A program made the translations under genes and the position numbers. Positions 9,694 through 17,415 of a stretch of DNA of 32,913 bases are shown in pieces. The notes beneath the pieces are model-generated. The model saw only the letters and a list, made by a program, of their open reading frames with translations, had not been told where the DNA came from and made no database searches. Source of the stretch: an uncultured Sphingorhabdus sp. (GTDB lineage: Bacteria > Pseudomonadota > Alphaproteobacteria > Sphingomonadales > Sphingomonadaceae); the NCBI RefSeq assembly GCF_937872355.1, contig NZ_CALMSV010000177.1, positions 1 through 32,913 on the forward strand, written 5' to 3'. The first letter of the stretch is position 1. Every line of letters begins with the position of its first letter.

Positions 9694-10436
9694 TGACAAA
9701 GTTTTCCAAGACCGCCTTTGCCGCTTTTCTGGCAGGCACTGCATTTTTTGCAGGTAGCGCGAGCGCCCAAGTCGCCGGCATTGCAACGCTCGATACGACC
9801 GATGCTATCATGCAGACCAAGGCATTTTCGCAGGCCTACCAGCAAATCGGTACGACTTATGCGAATAACAGTCAGATGATTCAGACGAAGCGCAAAGAGA
9901 TTAATGACATCAATGCGCAGCTTGACACCAACAAAGACAAGAATCTGACGCAGGAAGAGCTGGATGCGGCAATTAAGGCGAAGAACCCGCTGCTGACACA
10001 GCTTGAGGCTAAAGAACGCGAAATAGCACAGCTTCAACAGCCAATTGTGACGGCGCAGGCCTTCGCCGTTGAAAGCATTGCTGATCGCTATGCGGCGGCA
10101 CAGCAACAAGTTGTTACGCAAAAGAAAATCAACATGATCCTGTCGCCCGATGCATTCATCTGGGCTCCGGATGCTGTTGACGTGACCAAAGCTGTTACGG
10201 CAGCCATTGATGTCGCGCTTCCGACAGTCGCGATTACGCCGCCGGCAAACTGGCAGCCTAAACAGTCGACGGGCGCGCTTTATGAGCAGATTCAGCAGCG
10301 TCTGCTGACCGCCGCCCGCGTACAGGCGATCCGCAATGCGCAGGCTCAACAAGCGGCCCAGCAGGGCGCCGCACCGGCAACTCCGGCGGCGACCACACCT
10401 GCGGCACCCGCACAGCCCCAACCCGAAAGCCGCTAA
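9693..10436 (+). CDS. skp: OmpH/Skp-family periplasmic chaperone with EF-hand-like loop
   Basis: Periplasmic holdase that escorts unfolded outer membrane proteins to BamA, its neighbour. 247 residues, against about 161 in E. coli. Signal peptide at residues 1-25 (GSASA-QVA). [19 protein letters not shown] is the family's N-terminal strand, followed by a long charged coiled-coil hairpin (about 45-130), strand-helix elements ([29 protein letters not shown]) and an Ala/Gln/Pro-rich tail (about 205-247). At D78-E89, where the hairpin tip should be, the sequence [12 protein letters not shown] has Asp, Asn, Asp and Glu at EF-hand positions 1, 3, 5 and 12. The ATG overlaps the bamA stop, so the two are coupled. 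The family call is firm; calcium binding is untested. Confidence 0.85.
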   Translation: MTKFSKTAFAAFLAGTAFFAGSASAQVAGIATLDTTDAIMQTKAFSQAYQQIGTTYANNSQMIQTKRKEINDINAQLDTNKDKNLTQEELDAAIKAKNPLLTQLEAKEREIAQLQQPIVTAQAFAVESIADRYAAAQQQVVTQKKINMILSPDAFIWAPDAVDVTKAVTAAIDVALPTVAITPPANWQPKQSTGALYEQIQQRLLTAARVQAIRNAQAQQAAQQGAAPATPAATTPAAPAQPQPESR

Positions 10437-10441
10437 ATTCG

Positions 10442-10897
10442 ATGAGCGACTTCACTAACTATGATGTCCGGCGCGTGATGGCGGTGCTTCCGCACCGCTA
10501 TCCGATGCTGCTTGTCGATCGCGTCCAGGAACTGGTTGTGGATGAGCGGATCTCGGCCATCAAGGCGGTGACGATCAACGAAGGCTTTTTTCAGGGGCAT
10601 TTTCCAGGTCGCCCGATCATGCCAGGTGTGCTGATTGTTGAAGAGCTGGCGCAAGCTGCCGGTGTTTTGGCTATGGAAAGCTTTGGGCTCGCCGGCTCAG
10701 GAAAGTTGGTTTATTTCATGGCAATCGACAATGCCAAGTTCCGCGCTCCCGTGGAACCGGGCTGCCTGCTGACCCTGAACGTCCAGTTCACGCAAAAGCG
10801 GCCACGCGTATGCAAATTTGCCGGGCAGGCGTTGATCGGCGATCAGGTCGCGGCGGAAGCCGAATTCATGGCGATGATCGCCGACCCACCGGCCTGA
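10442..10897 (+). CDS. fabZ: 3-hydroxyacyl-ACP dehydratase FabZ
   Basis: Dehydrates beta-hydroxyacyl-ACP to trans-2-enoyl-ACP in fatty acid elongation; hot-dog fold. 151 residues, typical. [17 protein letters not shown] and the active-site stretch [20 protein letters not shown] contain the catalytic His and Glu. It starts 5 nt after the skp stop. In most Gram-negatives fabZ sits between lpxD and lpxA; here skp precedes it and rpmE follows, with no lpx gene, which fits an organism that uses glycosphingolipids in place of lipopolysaccharide. Confidence 0.97.
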   Translation: MSDFTNYDVRRVMAVLPHRYPMLLVDRVQELVVDERISAIKAVTINEGFFQGHFPGRPIMPGVLIVEELAQAAGVLAMESFGLAGSGKLVYFMAIDNAKFRAPVEPGCLLTLNVQFTQKRPRVCKFAGQALIGDQVAAEAEFMAMIADPPA

Positions 10898-11002
10898 CGC
10901 GACGGCTTCCAGAATGCTTGCATTTATATGATGGCGTCGCTAAGGGCGGCGCTTCGCAAATCCTGGCTCCGGTCGGAAACCGGGCCGCAAAGGAGAAATG
11001 TT

Positions 11003-11230
11003 ATGAAAAACGATATCCATCCCGATTATCACATGATCAAGGTGCAGATGACCGACGGCACCGTCTTCGAAACCCGCTCCACCTGGGGCAAGGAAGGCGA
11101 TACGCTGCAGCTCGACATCGATCCGACGTCGCACCCGGCATGGACAGGTGGTCGTGGCACCATGCTTGATTCGGGCGGTCGTGTTGCCCAGTTCAACAAG
11201 CGTTTCGGTGGGCTTACGCTCAAGAAATAA
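11003..11230 (+). CDS. rpmE: 50S ribosomal protein L31, cysteine-free form
   Basis: Small protein at the central protuberance that bridges the two ribosomal subunits. 75 residues: [19 protein letters not shown] then [10 protein letters not shown] and the C-terminal HPAWTGG...FNKRFGG element. There is no CxxC zinc pair, which is normal for alphaproteobacterial L31 and unlike the zinc form of E. coli. The ATG at 11003 follows AAAGGAG (10989-10995) at good spacing; an in-frame ATG at 10928 would add 25 residues not seen in the family. A hairpin follows the gene. Confidence 0.96.
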   Translation: MKNDIHPDYHMIKVQMTDGTVFETRSTWGKEGDTLQLDIDPTSHPAWTGGRGTMLDSGGRVAQFNKRFGGLTLKK

Positions 11231-11254
11231 GCCTTTTGGCCAATGGATTTGAAA

Positions 11255-11278
11255 GGTGCCGGGTTGACGCCCGGCATC
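11255..11278 (+). terminator. Hairpin terminator candidate after rpmE
   Basis: Perfect stem TGCCGGG / CCCGGCA (11257-11263 and 11270-11276) with loop ttgacg, extendable by two pairs including one G-U. It is followed by CTTTG, a poor U-tract. Placed 24 bp after the rpmE stop, it probably ends the bamA-skp-fabZ-rpmE transcript. Confidence 0.5.
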
Positions 11279-11294
11279 CTTTGCACATAAGGAC

Positions 11295-11316
11295 GCGCCT
11301 GCCTTTCTTCAGGCGC
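11295..11316 (+). other. Inverted repeat immediately upstream of tRNA-His
   Basis: Perfect arms GCGCCTG (11295-11301) and CAGGCGC (11310-11316) around the pyrimidine-rich loop cctttctt, ending 4 nt before the tRNA. If the tRNA is cotranscribed from upstream, this hairpin would lie in its 5' leader near the RNase P cleavage site. It could also be a second terminator arm for rpmE. Confidence 0.4.
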
Positions 11317-11320
11317 TGTG

Positions 11321-11397
11321 GCGATCGTAGCTCAGTTGGTTAGAGCGCTGGTTTGTGGTACCAGAGGTCGCGGGTTCGGATCCCGTCGATCGCCCCA
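11321..11397 (+). tRNA. tRNA-His (GTG), CCA encoded
   Basis: Cloverleaf: acceptor GCGATCG (11321-11327) pairs with CGATCGC (11387-11393). The D arm starts GCTCAGTTGGTTAGAGC. The anticodon stem CTGGT/ACCAG encloses loop TTGTGGT, with anticodon GTG at 11355-11357. The T arm contains GGTTCGGATCC. The discriminator is C (11394), followed by an encoded CCA (11395-11397). The base just before the acceptor (11320) is G, which can pair with C73, matching the extra G-1 that identifies tRNA-His. Six T residues follow directly (11398-11403). Confidence 0.97.
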
Positions 11398-11428
11398 TTT
11401 TTTCCTGACATTTATAGCTGACAAAGTG

Positions 11429-11451
11429 GCTGCGTAATATTATTGCGCAGC
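11429..11451. promoter_or_regulatory. 23-bp near-perfect dyad, candidate operator of the leucine dehydrogenase gene
   Basis: Left arm GCTGCGTAATA (11429-11439), a central T at 11440, and right arm TATTGCGCAGC (11441-11451). The arms are complementary at 10 of 11 positions. GC-rich tips and an AT-rich centre resemble sites bound by dimeric repressors such as Lrp/AsnC-type proteins, which often control amino acid dehydrogenases. It is centred 46 bp before the ATG. The regulator identity is inference. Confidence 0.55.
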
Positions 11452-11485
11452 TTCGTAATTTCTCGCGACTCGTTAGGAAGCTGTC

Positions 11486-12517
11486 ATGCCTGCGCTCTGG
11501 GACTTGCCCGATTTTGACGCTCATGAATCGGTCCATCTGTTCGATGACCCAAAAACCGGCTTGCGCGCGGTGATTGCAATTCATTCCACACATTTAGGGC
11601 CGGCAGCAGGTGGTACGCGTTTCTGGCATTATGCCGACCAACAGGCCGCACTGACCGACGCGTTGCGGCTATCGCGCGGAATGAGCTACAAAAACGCGAT
11701 GGCGGGGCTGCCCGCAGGTGGCGGCAAAGCCGTCATCCTCGCCGATGCCAATCGCAGCAAGCCGCGCGAACTGCTCGATGCCTTTGCGCGTGCGGTCGAC
11801 TCGCTTGGTGGTCGCTACATTACCGCTCAGGACGTTGGCATGTCGGAGGCAGATATGGTCACGTTGTCGCAGACAACGAAGCACGTTGCGGGCCTGCCGG
11901 GGCAGGGCGGTGATCCGGGTCCCTATACCGCGCGAGGTGTCTTTCTGGGCGTCAAAGCTGCGGCAAAACGCGCGCTTGGAAGCGAAGACGTTAAGGGCAT
12001 GCACTTCACCATTCAGGGTGTCGGCAGCGTTGGTGGCGGCCTTGCGCGCTATCTGGCTGCGGAAGGCGCGAGGTTGACGCTGGCCGACGTGAATGCAGAT
12101 CGTGCTGCGTCACTAGCCGCCGAACTTGGTGCCGAAACAGTTGCAACAGACGCTATCATGGCGGTTGAGGCAGATGTTTTCAGTCCTTGCGCACTGGGTG
12201 CAATCCTGACTGAGACGAGCGTGGCGAGCCTGAAGGTCAAGGCTGTCGCCGGGGGGGCCAACAACCAGCTGGCCACTGCGAAACAGGGCCGTCAGTTGGC
12301 TGACAGGGGAATAGTCTATGCCCCGGACTATGTGATTAATGCAGGGGGCATTATCAATGTGTTGCGCCACATTGATGATGCCGACGATGCGGCCATCAAC
12401 GCACGCATCGATACCATTCCCGGTCGCCTGCACCAGATATGGGATGAAAGCGAAGCGAGCGGCGATACCCCTGCAGAGGTAGCAGATCGCATTGCGCAGG
12501 GCCTGATCGGGCGCTGA
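11486..12517 (+). CDS. Leucine dehydrogenase-family amino acid dehydrogenase
   Basis: NAD-dependent oxidative deamination of leucine and other branched-chain amino acids to 2-oxo acids (Glu/Leu/Phe/Val dehydrogenase family), cytoplasmic. 343 residues, close to Bacillus leucine dehydrogenase. The substrate-carboxylate lysine lies in RGMSYKNAMAGL (K69) and the catalytic lysine in LPAGGGKAVI (K81), both near the Bacillus positions. The C-terminal Rossmann domain carries the dinucleotide loop GVGSVGGGLARYL near residue 177, and NNQLA and PDYVINAGG are family motifs. It stands alone on its transcript behind a 23-bp dyad. Phenylalanine or valine specificity cannot be excluded from sequence. Confidence 0.88.
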   Translation: MPALWDLPDFDAHESVHLFDDPKTGLRAVIAIHSTHLGPAAGGTRFWHYADQQAALTDALRLSRGMSYKNAMAGLPAGGGKAVILADANRSKPRELLDAFARAVDSLGGRYITAQDVGMSEADMVTLSQTTKHVAGLPGQGGDPGPYTARGVFLGVKAAAKRALGSEDVKGMHFTIQGVGSVGGGLARYLAAEGARLTLADVNADRAASLAAELGAETVATDAIMAVEADVFSPCALGAILTETSVASLKVKAVAGGANNQLATAKQGRQLADRGIVYAPDYVINAGGIINVLRHIDDADDAAINARIDTIPGRLHQIWDESEASGDTPAEVADRIAQGLIGR

Positions 12518-12668
12518 TTTGCTGCTTAAATTGTGGCAAGGCCATAAACGCTTTACCGCATGTTACGCTCTTGTTACCCTCAGTATGCACGCTTTTTGGC
12601 GGATATTCATCTGCCAGCAAGGTTCGCCTGAACAGGCTTTTGACGCGTACAATATGAAGGAGAATAAG

Positions 12669-13532
12669 ATGCGTGTCGCTTCCAAAAGGACGGGCGGTAT
12701 CGTGCTGCTTGCAATGATGACCGTTCCGATTTCGGGCAGCCTTTATGCACAGCAGCCCAGCTATGACCCCATTATCGTCGAGGGCAGCTTGCCTGATCTC
12801 AGCACCATGGCCAAGGGGCCGGACATCAAAGGCGTGATTGTTGCGCGCACAGGCGAAAAACTCAAGGTCAAGACTGAGGACGGCAACAGCACGATTATTG
12901 CTATCACTGAAGCGACAAAAGTGAAGACCAGTTCGGGTCTTTTCGGCGGTCGCAGCAAATTGGGCAATGCTGCGTTGCTAAATGGATTGCCAGTGACCGT
13001 GAAAACTTTGCAATGGGAAGGCGGGCTGGTTGCCAGCCAAGTCAGTTTCCGCAAAGGCGATTTCAAAACCGCCAACATGATCCGTAACGGCACCGAACAG
13101 CAATTTGCCGAACAGACTGCGGCGACAGAGGCGCTGCGTGGTCGGATGGCCGATATCGACAAATATAACGTCAAGGGCGTGACCAACGTCTATTTCGACA
13201 CTGGCAAGTCTCAGCTTTCTTCAAATGCCAAGGCTGATTTGTGCGCCGCAGCGTCTGAGGCTGAATCGACCGACAATGCATTATTGTTGGTCGTCGGTTA
13301 TACCGACTCTGTTGGTAGTGAAGAATATAACCAGACGCTGAGCGAAAAGCGGGCCAGCAGCGTGATCAACTATCTGCAACAGCATTGCCGTTGGAAACCC
13401 TATCGCATGCTAACGCCCACGGGTATGTCCGAAGCCGATCCGGCTGCGGACAATGACACCCCCGAAGGCAAGGCGCAGAACCGCCGTGTTGCCGTAAATA
13501 TCCTCGTCAGCAAGAGCGTCGACGGGTTCTAA
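12669..13532 (+). CDS. Secreted OmpA-like domain protein with an N-terminal beta domain
   Basis: Probably a periplasmic or outer-membrane-associated peptidoglycan-binding protein. 287 residues from the ATG at 12669, chosen because AAGGAGA lies at 12657-12663 and the product opens with a clean signal peptide (MRVASKRTGGIVLLAMM..., cleavage near LYA-QQP). An upstream in-frame start at 12519 lacks these. Residues 35-145 form a beta-rich region (IKGVIVARTGEKLKVKTEDG) resembling DUF5666-type domains; that assignment is weak. Residues 170-287 are the OmpA C-terminal domain: VYFDTGKSQLS, GYTDSVGSEEYN with the diaminopimelate-binding Asp, LSEKRA, and NRRV with the Arg. No transmembrane barrel is seen. 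Confidence 0.82.
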   Translation: MRVASKRTGGIVLLAMMTVPISGSLYAQQPSYDPIIVEGSLPDLSTMAKGPDIKGVIVARTGEKLKVKTEDGNSTIIAITEATKVKTSSGLFGGRSKLGNAALLNGLPVTVKTLQWEGGLVASQVSFRKGDFKTANMIRNGTEQQFAEQTAATEALRGRMADIDKYNVKGVTNVYFDTGKSQLSSNAKADLCAAASEAESTDNALLLVVGYTDSVGSEEYNQTLSEKRASSVINYLQQHCRWKPYRMLTPTGMSEADPAADNDTPEGKAQNRRVAVNILVSKSVDGF

Positions 13533-13538
13533 CTATTG

Positions 13539-13562
13539 CGGGGCGGGCTCCGGCTCGCCCCG
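13539..13562 (+). terminator. GC-rich hairpin after the OmpA-like gene
   Basis: Ten-pair stem from CGGGGCGGGC (13539-13548) and GGCTCGCCCCG-type arm ending at 13562, loop TCCG, with one G-U pair. It begins 6 nt after the stop codon. No U-run follows (gcatggcaaaatg), so it is a terminator candidate of the U-less kind or a 3'-end stabiliser separating this gene from ccmC. Confidence 0.5.
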
Positions 13563-13658
13563 GCATGGCAAAATGACCGTGAGCATGCGGGGCAATTTGC
13601 GCCAAATCAATTGGCGTCCCCTTCAAGCGGTGCTAGAGGCGCGGGCGAGTCATATTAT

Positions 13659-14375
13659 ATGCATCGCTTTGCAAATCCCGCCCGCTTTCTCGGCATTGCC
13701 AAACCGCTGACGCCATTGCTTCTATGGCCCGGCATATTGCTTGTAATGGGTGCCTGCTGGTGGGGGCTCACACAGGTTCCCGCCGAACGCCTTCAGGGTG
13801 AAACCGTCAAAATCCTGTTCGTCCATGTTCCCGCCGCTTGGCTGGGGATGGGAGGCTGGACTGGGATAGCGATCGCCAGCATAGTGCAACTGGTGTGGCG
13901 GCATCCGCTCGCCGGGGTTTCGGCCAGGGCGATTGCTGTGCCGGGGGCGGTGTTTGCTGCACTTTGCCTGATTACCGGTTCTATCTGGGGGCGCCCGGCC
14001 TGGGGTGCCTGGTGGGTGTGGGACGGTCGGTTGACCTCCATGCTGATCCTGTTCTTTCTCTATCTCGGCTATATCGCGCTCGCTAACGCATCGAGCGAGA
14101 AGGGCAGCGTCAGCCGCACGGCTGCCGTTTTTGGCATCATCGGCGCGGTCAACATTCCGATCATCAACCGTTCGGTGGTGTGGTGGGAAAGCCAGCACCA
14201 GAAGGCGAGTATCACGCTGGGCGGTTCGTCAATCGACGCCGCCTATCTATGGCCATTGTTCGCCAGCGCGTTGGGCTTCACCTTGATTTTCGGCGGAGTA
14301 GTATTGATGCGGATGCGTGCGCAGCTTGCCGAAATCCGCATTGAGGCGCGCATGCGCAGAATGGCCGAGGACTGA
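13659..14375 (+). CDS. ccmC: Heme exporter/handling protein CcmC
   Basis: Inner-membrane protein that presents heme to the chaperone CcmE in system I cytochrome c maturation. 238 residues with six membrane helices. The tryptophan-rich heme-handling motif WGAWWVWDGRLTS lies in a periplasmic loop between helices 3 and 4, and conserved His residues flank it (LFVHVPAAWLG, ESQHQK). The ATG at 13659 gives MHRFANPARFLG, a normal family start; a farther TTG at 13536 would add 41 residues through a hairpin. It heads the ccm run. The usual upstream ccmA and ccmB are not here; an OmpA-like gene is. Confidence 0.95.
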   Translation: MHRFANPARFLGIAKPLTPLLLWPGILLVMGACWWGLTQVPAERLQGETVKILFVHVPAAWLGMGGWTGIAIASIVQLVWRHPLAGVSARAIAVPGAVFAALCLITGSIWGRPAWGAWWVWDGRLTSMLILFFLYLGYIALANASSEKGSVSRTAAVFGIIGAVNIPIINRSVVWWESQHQKASITLGGSSIDAAYLWPLFASALGFTLIFGGVVLMRMRAQLAEIRIEARMRRMAED

Positions 14376-14379
14376 CGCG

Positions 14380-14511
14380 ATGAACCACACACCCTTCATT
14401 ATTGCCGCTTTCCTTGTCACCGCAATCGGCACATTGGCGCTGGTTGCGCGCAGTTGGATTGCAATGCGCAAATCCGAAGCACTCGCCGACGATCTGAAGA
14501 GCCGGAAATGA
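14380..14511 (+). CDS. ccmD: Small membrane protein CcmD
   Basis: 43-residue single-span protein. In system I, CcmD stabilises the CcmC-CcmE-heme complex and helps release holo-CcmE. The sequence MNHTPFIIAAFLVTAIGTL is one hydrophobic helix followed by a basic, polar tail (ARSWIAMRKSEALADDLKSRK), exactly the family pattern. It starts 4 nt after the ccmC stop and its TGA overlaps the ccmE ATG. The call relies on size, topology and position, since CcmD proteins are poorly conserved. Confidence 0.85.
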   Translation: MNHTPFIIAAFLVTAIGTLALVARSWIAMRKSEALADDLKSRK

Positions 14512-14957
14512 AACCCAAGCATCAACGTCTTGTCTTGGCTGTTGTCGCTTTGGTTGCCCTGATTGGTGCAGCGTTGCTCGCGGCTTCGGCATTGCGCGAC
14601 GAGGCCAGCTATTTCTACACGCCTGCCACTTTGGCCAAGGCCGACGTTGAGCCGGGCAAGGCGATCCGTCTCGGCGGGATGGTGCAGCGCGGGTCCATCA
14701 AGCGCGATGCGGACGGCTTGACTGTGCGCTTTGTCGTTCAGGATCGCGATGCGACTCAGCCTGTTATGTACAAAGGCATTACACCCGACCTTTTTGTTGA
14801 AGGGTCGGGGGTAGTTGCCGATGGCCGGATGGACAAAAGCGGCATTTTTATTGCTGAAAGCCTGTTGGCGAAGCATGATGAAAATTATGTGCCGCGCGAG
14901 TTGAAGGACATTGATATGTCCGCTGCAGAGCACAGCAAGGATACACTCGCGGAATGA
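14508..14957 (+). CDS. ccmE: Cytochrome c maturation heme chaperone CcmE
   Basis: Periplasmic heme chaperone anchored by one N-terminal membrane helix (residues 7-28); it binds heme covalently through a histidine and passes it to CcmF. 149 residues. The beta-barrel (OB-fold) core runs from about 45 to 118. The heme-binding motif KHDENYVP supplies H123 and Y127, matching H130 and Y134 of E. coli. The ATG at 14508 overlaps the ccmD stop (ATGA), and the stop overlaps the ccmF start (ATGA). Confidence 0.97.
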   Translation: MKPKHQRLVLAVVALVALIGAALLAASALRDEASYFYTPATLAKADVEPGKAIRLGGMVQRGSIKRDADGLTVRFVVQDRDATQPVMYKGITPDLFVEGSGVVADGRMDKSGIFIAESLLAKHDENYVPRELKDIDMSAAEHSKDTLAE

Positions 14958-16888
14958 TCGCTGAATTCGGACTTGCAGCGCTCTGGCTGGCGGCGGCGTT
15001 TGCACTGTTGCAGGCCTTTGCCGGTATTGGCCACTGGCGTGGTTTCTCGCCTGCGTTGGCTTCGCTGACCCGCCCTGTAGCGGTGGTGCAGGGATTGCTT
15101 TGCCTGATCGCCTTTGGCTGCCTGATCTGGCTTTTTGCTGTCACTGACCTTTCCGTTTTGCTGGTCGCGTCGAATAGCCACATCGATAAGCCCATGATTT
15201 TCAAGCTGGCTGGAAGCTGGGGCAATCATGAAGGGTCAATGCTCCTCTGGGTGACAGTGCTGTCGTTGGCCGGCGCGGCGATCGCGCTGTTTGAAAAACG
15301 GCTCGACCAGCAGACTTTGGGTGCAGCGCTTTTTGCACAGTCCCTGCCCGCCCTGGGTTTCTTTCCCTCCCTGTTGTTTTCATCGAATCCGTTGGGGCGG
15401 CTGGCCCCAGCGCCTCCGGCGGGGGCGGGGCTGAACCCGCTACTCCAGGATATAGGTCTCGCCTTCCATCCGCCGACGCTTTACATCGGTTATGTCGGGC
15501 TTTCGGTGGCTTTTTCCTTTGCTGTGGCAGCACTACTAACCGGCAAGGTCGGGCCGACTTTCGCTCGCGCCATGCGGCCGTGGGTTCTGCTCGCTTGGAT
15601 TTTCCTGACCATCGGGATCACTGCGGGAAGCTATTGGGCCTATTATGAGTTGGGCTGGGGCGGCTGGTGGTTTTGGGACCCGGTCGAAAATGCCTCACTC
15701 ATGCCCTGGCTCGCGGCAACGGCTTTGTTGCACTCGGTAGCCGTATTGGCGACACGCGACGCATTGCGGGCTTGGACGATCATGTTGGCACTGGTCGCGT
15801 TTGCGATGGCGATGGCTGGGACTTTCCTTGTCCGTTCCGGTATCCTCACCAGCGTGCATGCCTTTGCGGTCGATCCGGAACGCGGGGCGTTCATCCTTGG
15901 CTTGCTGGCAATCTATGTTGGCGGTGCCTTCGCCTTGTTTGGCCTGCGCATCGGCGTAGTGCGAGAGGGCAAAACCTTTGCTTTGCTGAGCCGCGAAGGC
16001 GCGATTGTCGGTAATAATATTTTCCTGTCGGTTATCCTCGCCATCGTGCTGGTTGGCACTTTATGGCCGCTCGCAGCCGAAGCGATGGGAGACAAGATCT
16101 CGGTTGGTCCACCTTATTTCAACCGCACCACCGTGCCGATTGGTTTATTGCTGATGCTTTTGCTGATTGTGGGCCCATTATTGCGCTGGCGCGGTGATCT
16201 GCTCGTGCAGCACAAGGCTTTGTGGATCCCAGCAGGGATTTTCATCTTGTTGTTCGCCGTGCTGATGGTGACGCAGGCTCAGGCTGGTGTTTGGCCTATC
16301 CTGGCATTGTCGCTCGCCGTTGCGACTGCGCTCGGTTCGATCTTGCCGCTGCTCGGGCGCAATCTCTTGCGCACCCCATTGTCTGTCTGGGGTATGGCAC
16401 TGGCCCATTTCGGTTTTGCCGTCAGCGTCGCCGGAATGGCTGCAGAGTCTGGCTGGAAGAGCGAGAAACTTGCGGCAATGCGTATCGGTGAGACTGCGGT
16501 TGTATCCGGTTGGGAGGTCAAGCTCGCCGATGTCCGTCCGGTGGTTGGCGACAATTGGGTGGCGCTAGAGGGACAGATGCAGGTTCGCCGAGGTGGTGAC
16601 GCTGCCGAAATGCGGCCGCAATCACGCCAGTTTTCTAACCCTAAGCAGCAAACCAGCGAGGCGGCTTTGCTGACCCGATGGGACGGACAGCTCTACACCG
16701 TTATTGCCGCTCCTGCGGAAGGCGACGTGTCTGATCGCTGGCAGGTTCGTCTATGGTGGAAGCCGTTTGTGACATTAATCTGGTATGGCGGCCTGTTGAT
16801 CGCATTCGGCGGAGCGCTTGCCCTGATCGGACGGATTGGCCTGTTCCGCCGCAAGCGTTCGCGCGGCAACCCGTGGAGCGGCGCATGA
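14954..16888 (+). CDS. ccmF: Cytochrome c heme lyase subunit CcmF
   Basis: Large inner-membrane protein that, with CcmH and CcmI, transfers heme from CcmE to the CxxCH motif of apocytochrome c. 644 residues with about 13-15 membrane helices. The WWD-type motif GWGGWWFWDPVENASLMPW lies near residues 233-251, and conserved His residues surround it (NSHIDKPMIFKLAGSWGNHEGS at about 75-96; a late ALLHSVAVLATRD). A periplasmic domain precedes the last helix. Starts and ends in ATGA overlaps with ccmE and the thioredoxin gene. Confidence 0.96.
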   Translation: MIAEFGLAALWLAAAFALLQAFAGIGHWRGFSPALASLTRPVAVVQGLLCLIAFGCLIWLFAVTDLSVLLVASNSHIDKPMIFKLAGSWGNHEGSMLLWVTVLSLAGAAIALFEKRLDQQTLGAALFAQSLPALGFFPSLLFSSNPLGRLAPAPPAGAGLNPLLQDIGLAFHPPTLYIGYVGLSVAFSFAVAALLTGKVGPTFARAMRPWVLLAWIFLTIGITAGSYWAYYELGWGGWWFWDPVENASLMPWLAATALLHSVAVLATRDALRAWTIMLALVAFAMAMAGTFLVRSGILTSVHAFAVDPERGAFILGLLAIYVGGAFALFGLRIGVVREGKTFALLSREGAIVGNNIFLSVILAIVLVGTLWPLAAEAMGDKISVGPPYFNRTTVPIGLLLMLLLIVGPLLRWRGDLLVQHKALWIPAGIFILLFAVLMVTQAQAGVWPILALSLAVATALGSILPLLGRNLLRTPLSVWGMALAHFGFAVSVAGMAAESGWKSEKLAAMRIGETAVVSGWEVKLADVRPVVGDNWVALEGQMQVRRGGDAAEMRPQSRQFSNPKQQTSEAALLTRWDGQLYTVIAAPAEGDVSDRWQVRLWWKPFVTLIWYGGLLIAFGGALALIGRIGLFRRKRSRGNPWSGA

Positions 16889-17415
16889 GAAGGAACTGGC
16901 TGATCTGGGCGCCGTTGGCGCTGTTCGCCTTTCTTGGCGGTATATTCCTTTACGGCCTTGTTGAACCGAAAGACGAATATGTCCGGTCGAAACTGGTCGG
17001 CCAGCCATTGCCCGAATTTTCGCTGCCTGCGGCAACAGTGGGGGTGCAGGGGCTTTCGAGCAAAGACTTTGCCGATGGTAAGCCGCGCATGCTCAATATT
17101 TTCGCCAGTTGGTGTCTGCCATGCAAGGCAGAGGCGCCGTTCCTTGAGCAGATCAAGGAGGCCGGAGTTGAAATCCATGCTATCGCGATCAAGGACAAGC
17201 CTGAAGACGTAGCCGGATTTCTGGCTGAACATGGCAACCCATTTGTTCGCATTGGTGCCGATATGGACATGCTGATCCAGCTAAAGCTTGGCTCATCGGG
17301 CGTGCCGGAAACCTATCTGATCGATGGCAAAGGGCGCATCATTCACCAGCATATCGGGGACATCCGAGCCGAACATGTCGCGCCGTTGCTCGAAAAGCTT
17401 AGGGAAGCGCAATGA
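16885..17415 (+). CDS. dsbE: Membrane-anchored thiol:disulfide oxidoreductase CcmG/DsbE
   Basis: Periplasmic thioredoxin that reduces the cysteines of apocytochrome c (or CcmH) before heme attachment. 176 residues. An N-terminal anchor helix covers about 5-25. The thioredoxin fold has the active site ASWCLPCKAEAP (C77 and C80), a family-typical WCxPC, and the cis-Pro segment GVPETYLIDGKGRI. Start ATG at 16885 overlaps the ccmF TGA, and the TGA overlaps the ccmH ATG. An upstream frame extension from 16753 lies wholly within ccmF and is not used. Confidence 0.96.
   Translation: MRRNWLIWAPLALFAFLGGIFLYGLVEPKDEYVRSKLVGQPLPEFSLPAATVGVQGLSSKDFADGKPRMLNIFASWCLPCKAEAPFLEQIKEAGVEIHAIAIKDKPEDVAGFLAEHGNPFVRIGADMDMLIQLKLGSSGVPETYLIDGKGRIIHQHIGDIRAEHVAPLLEKLREAQ

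Noticed and set aside
11003-11230. Loss of the zinc-binding cysteines in L31 as an anomaly
   Set aside because: The cysteine-free form is the usual one in alphaproteobacteria.
12626-12641. GCCTGAACAGGC followed by TTTT as a terminator after the leucine dehydrogenase gene
   Set aside because: With a loop of at least four bases only four pairs remain, too weak to support a call.
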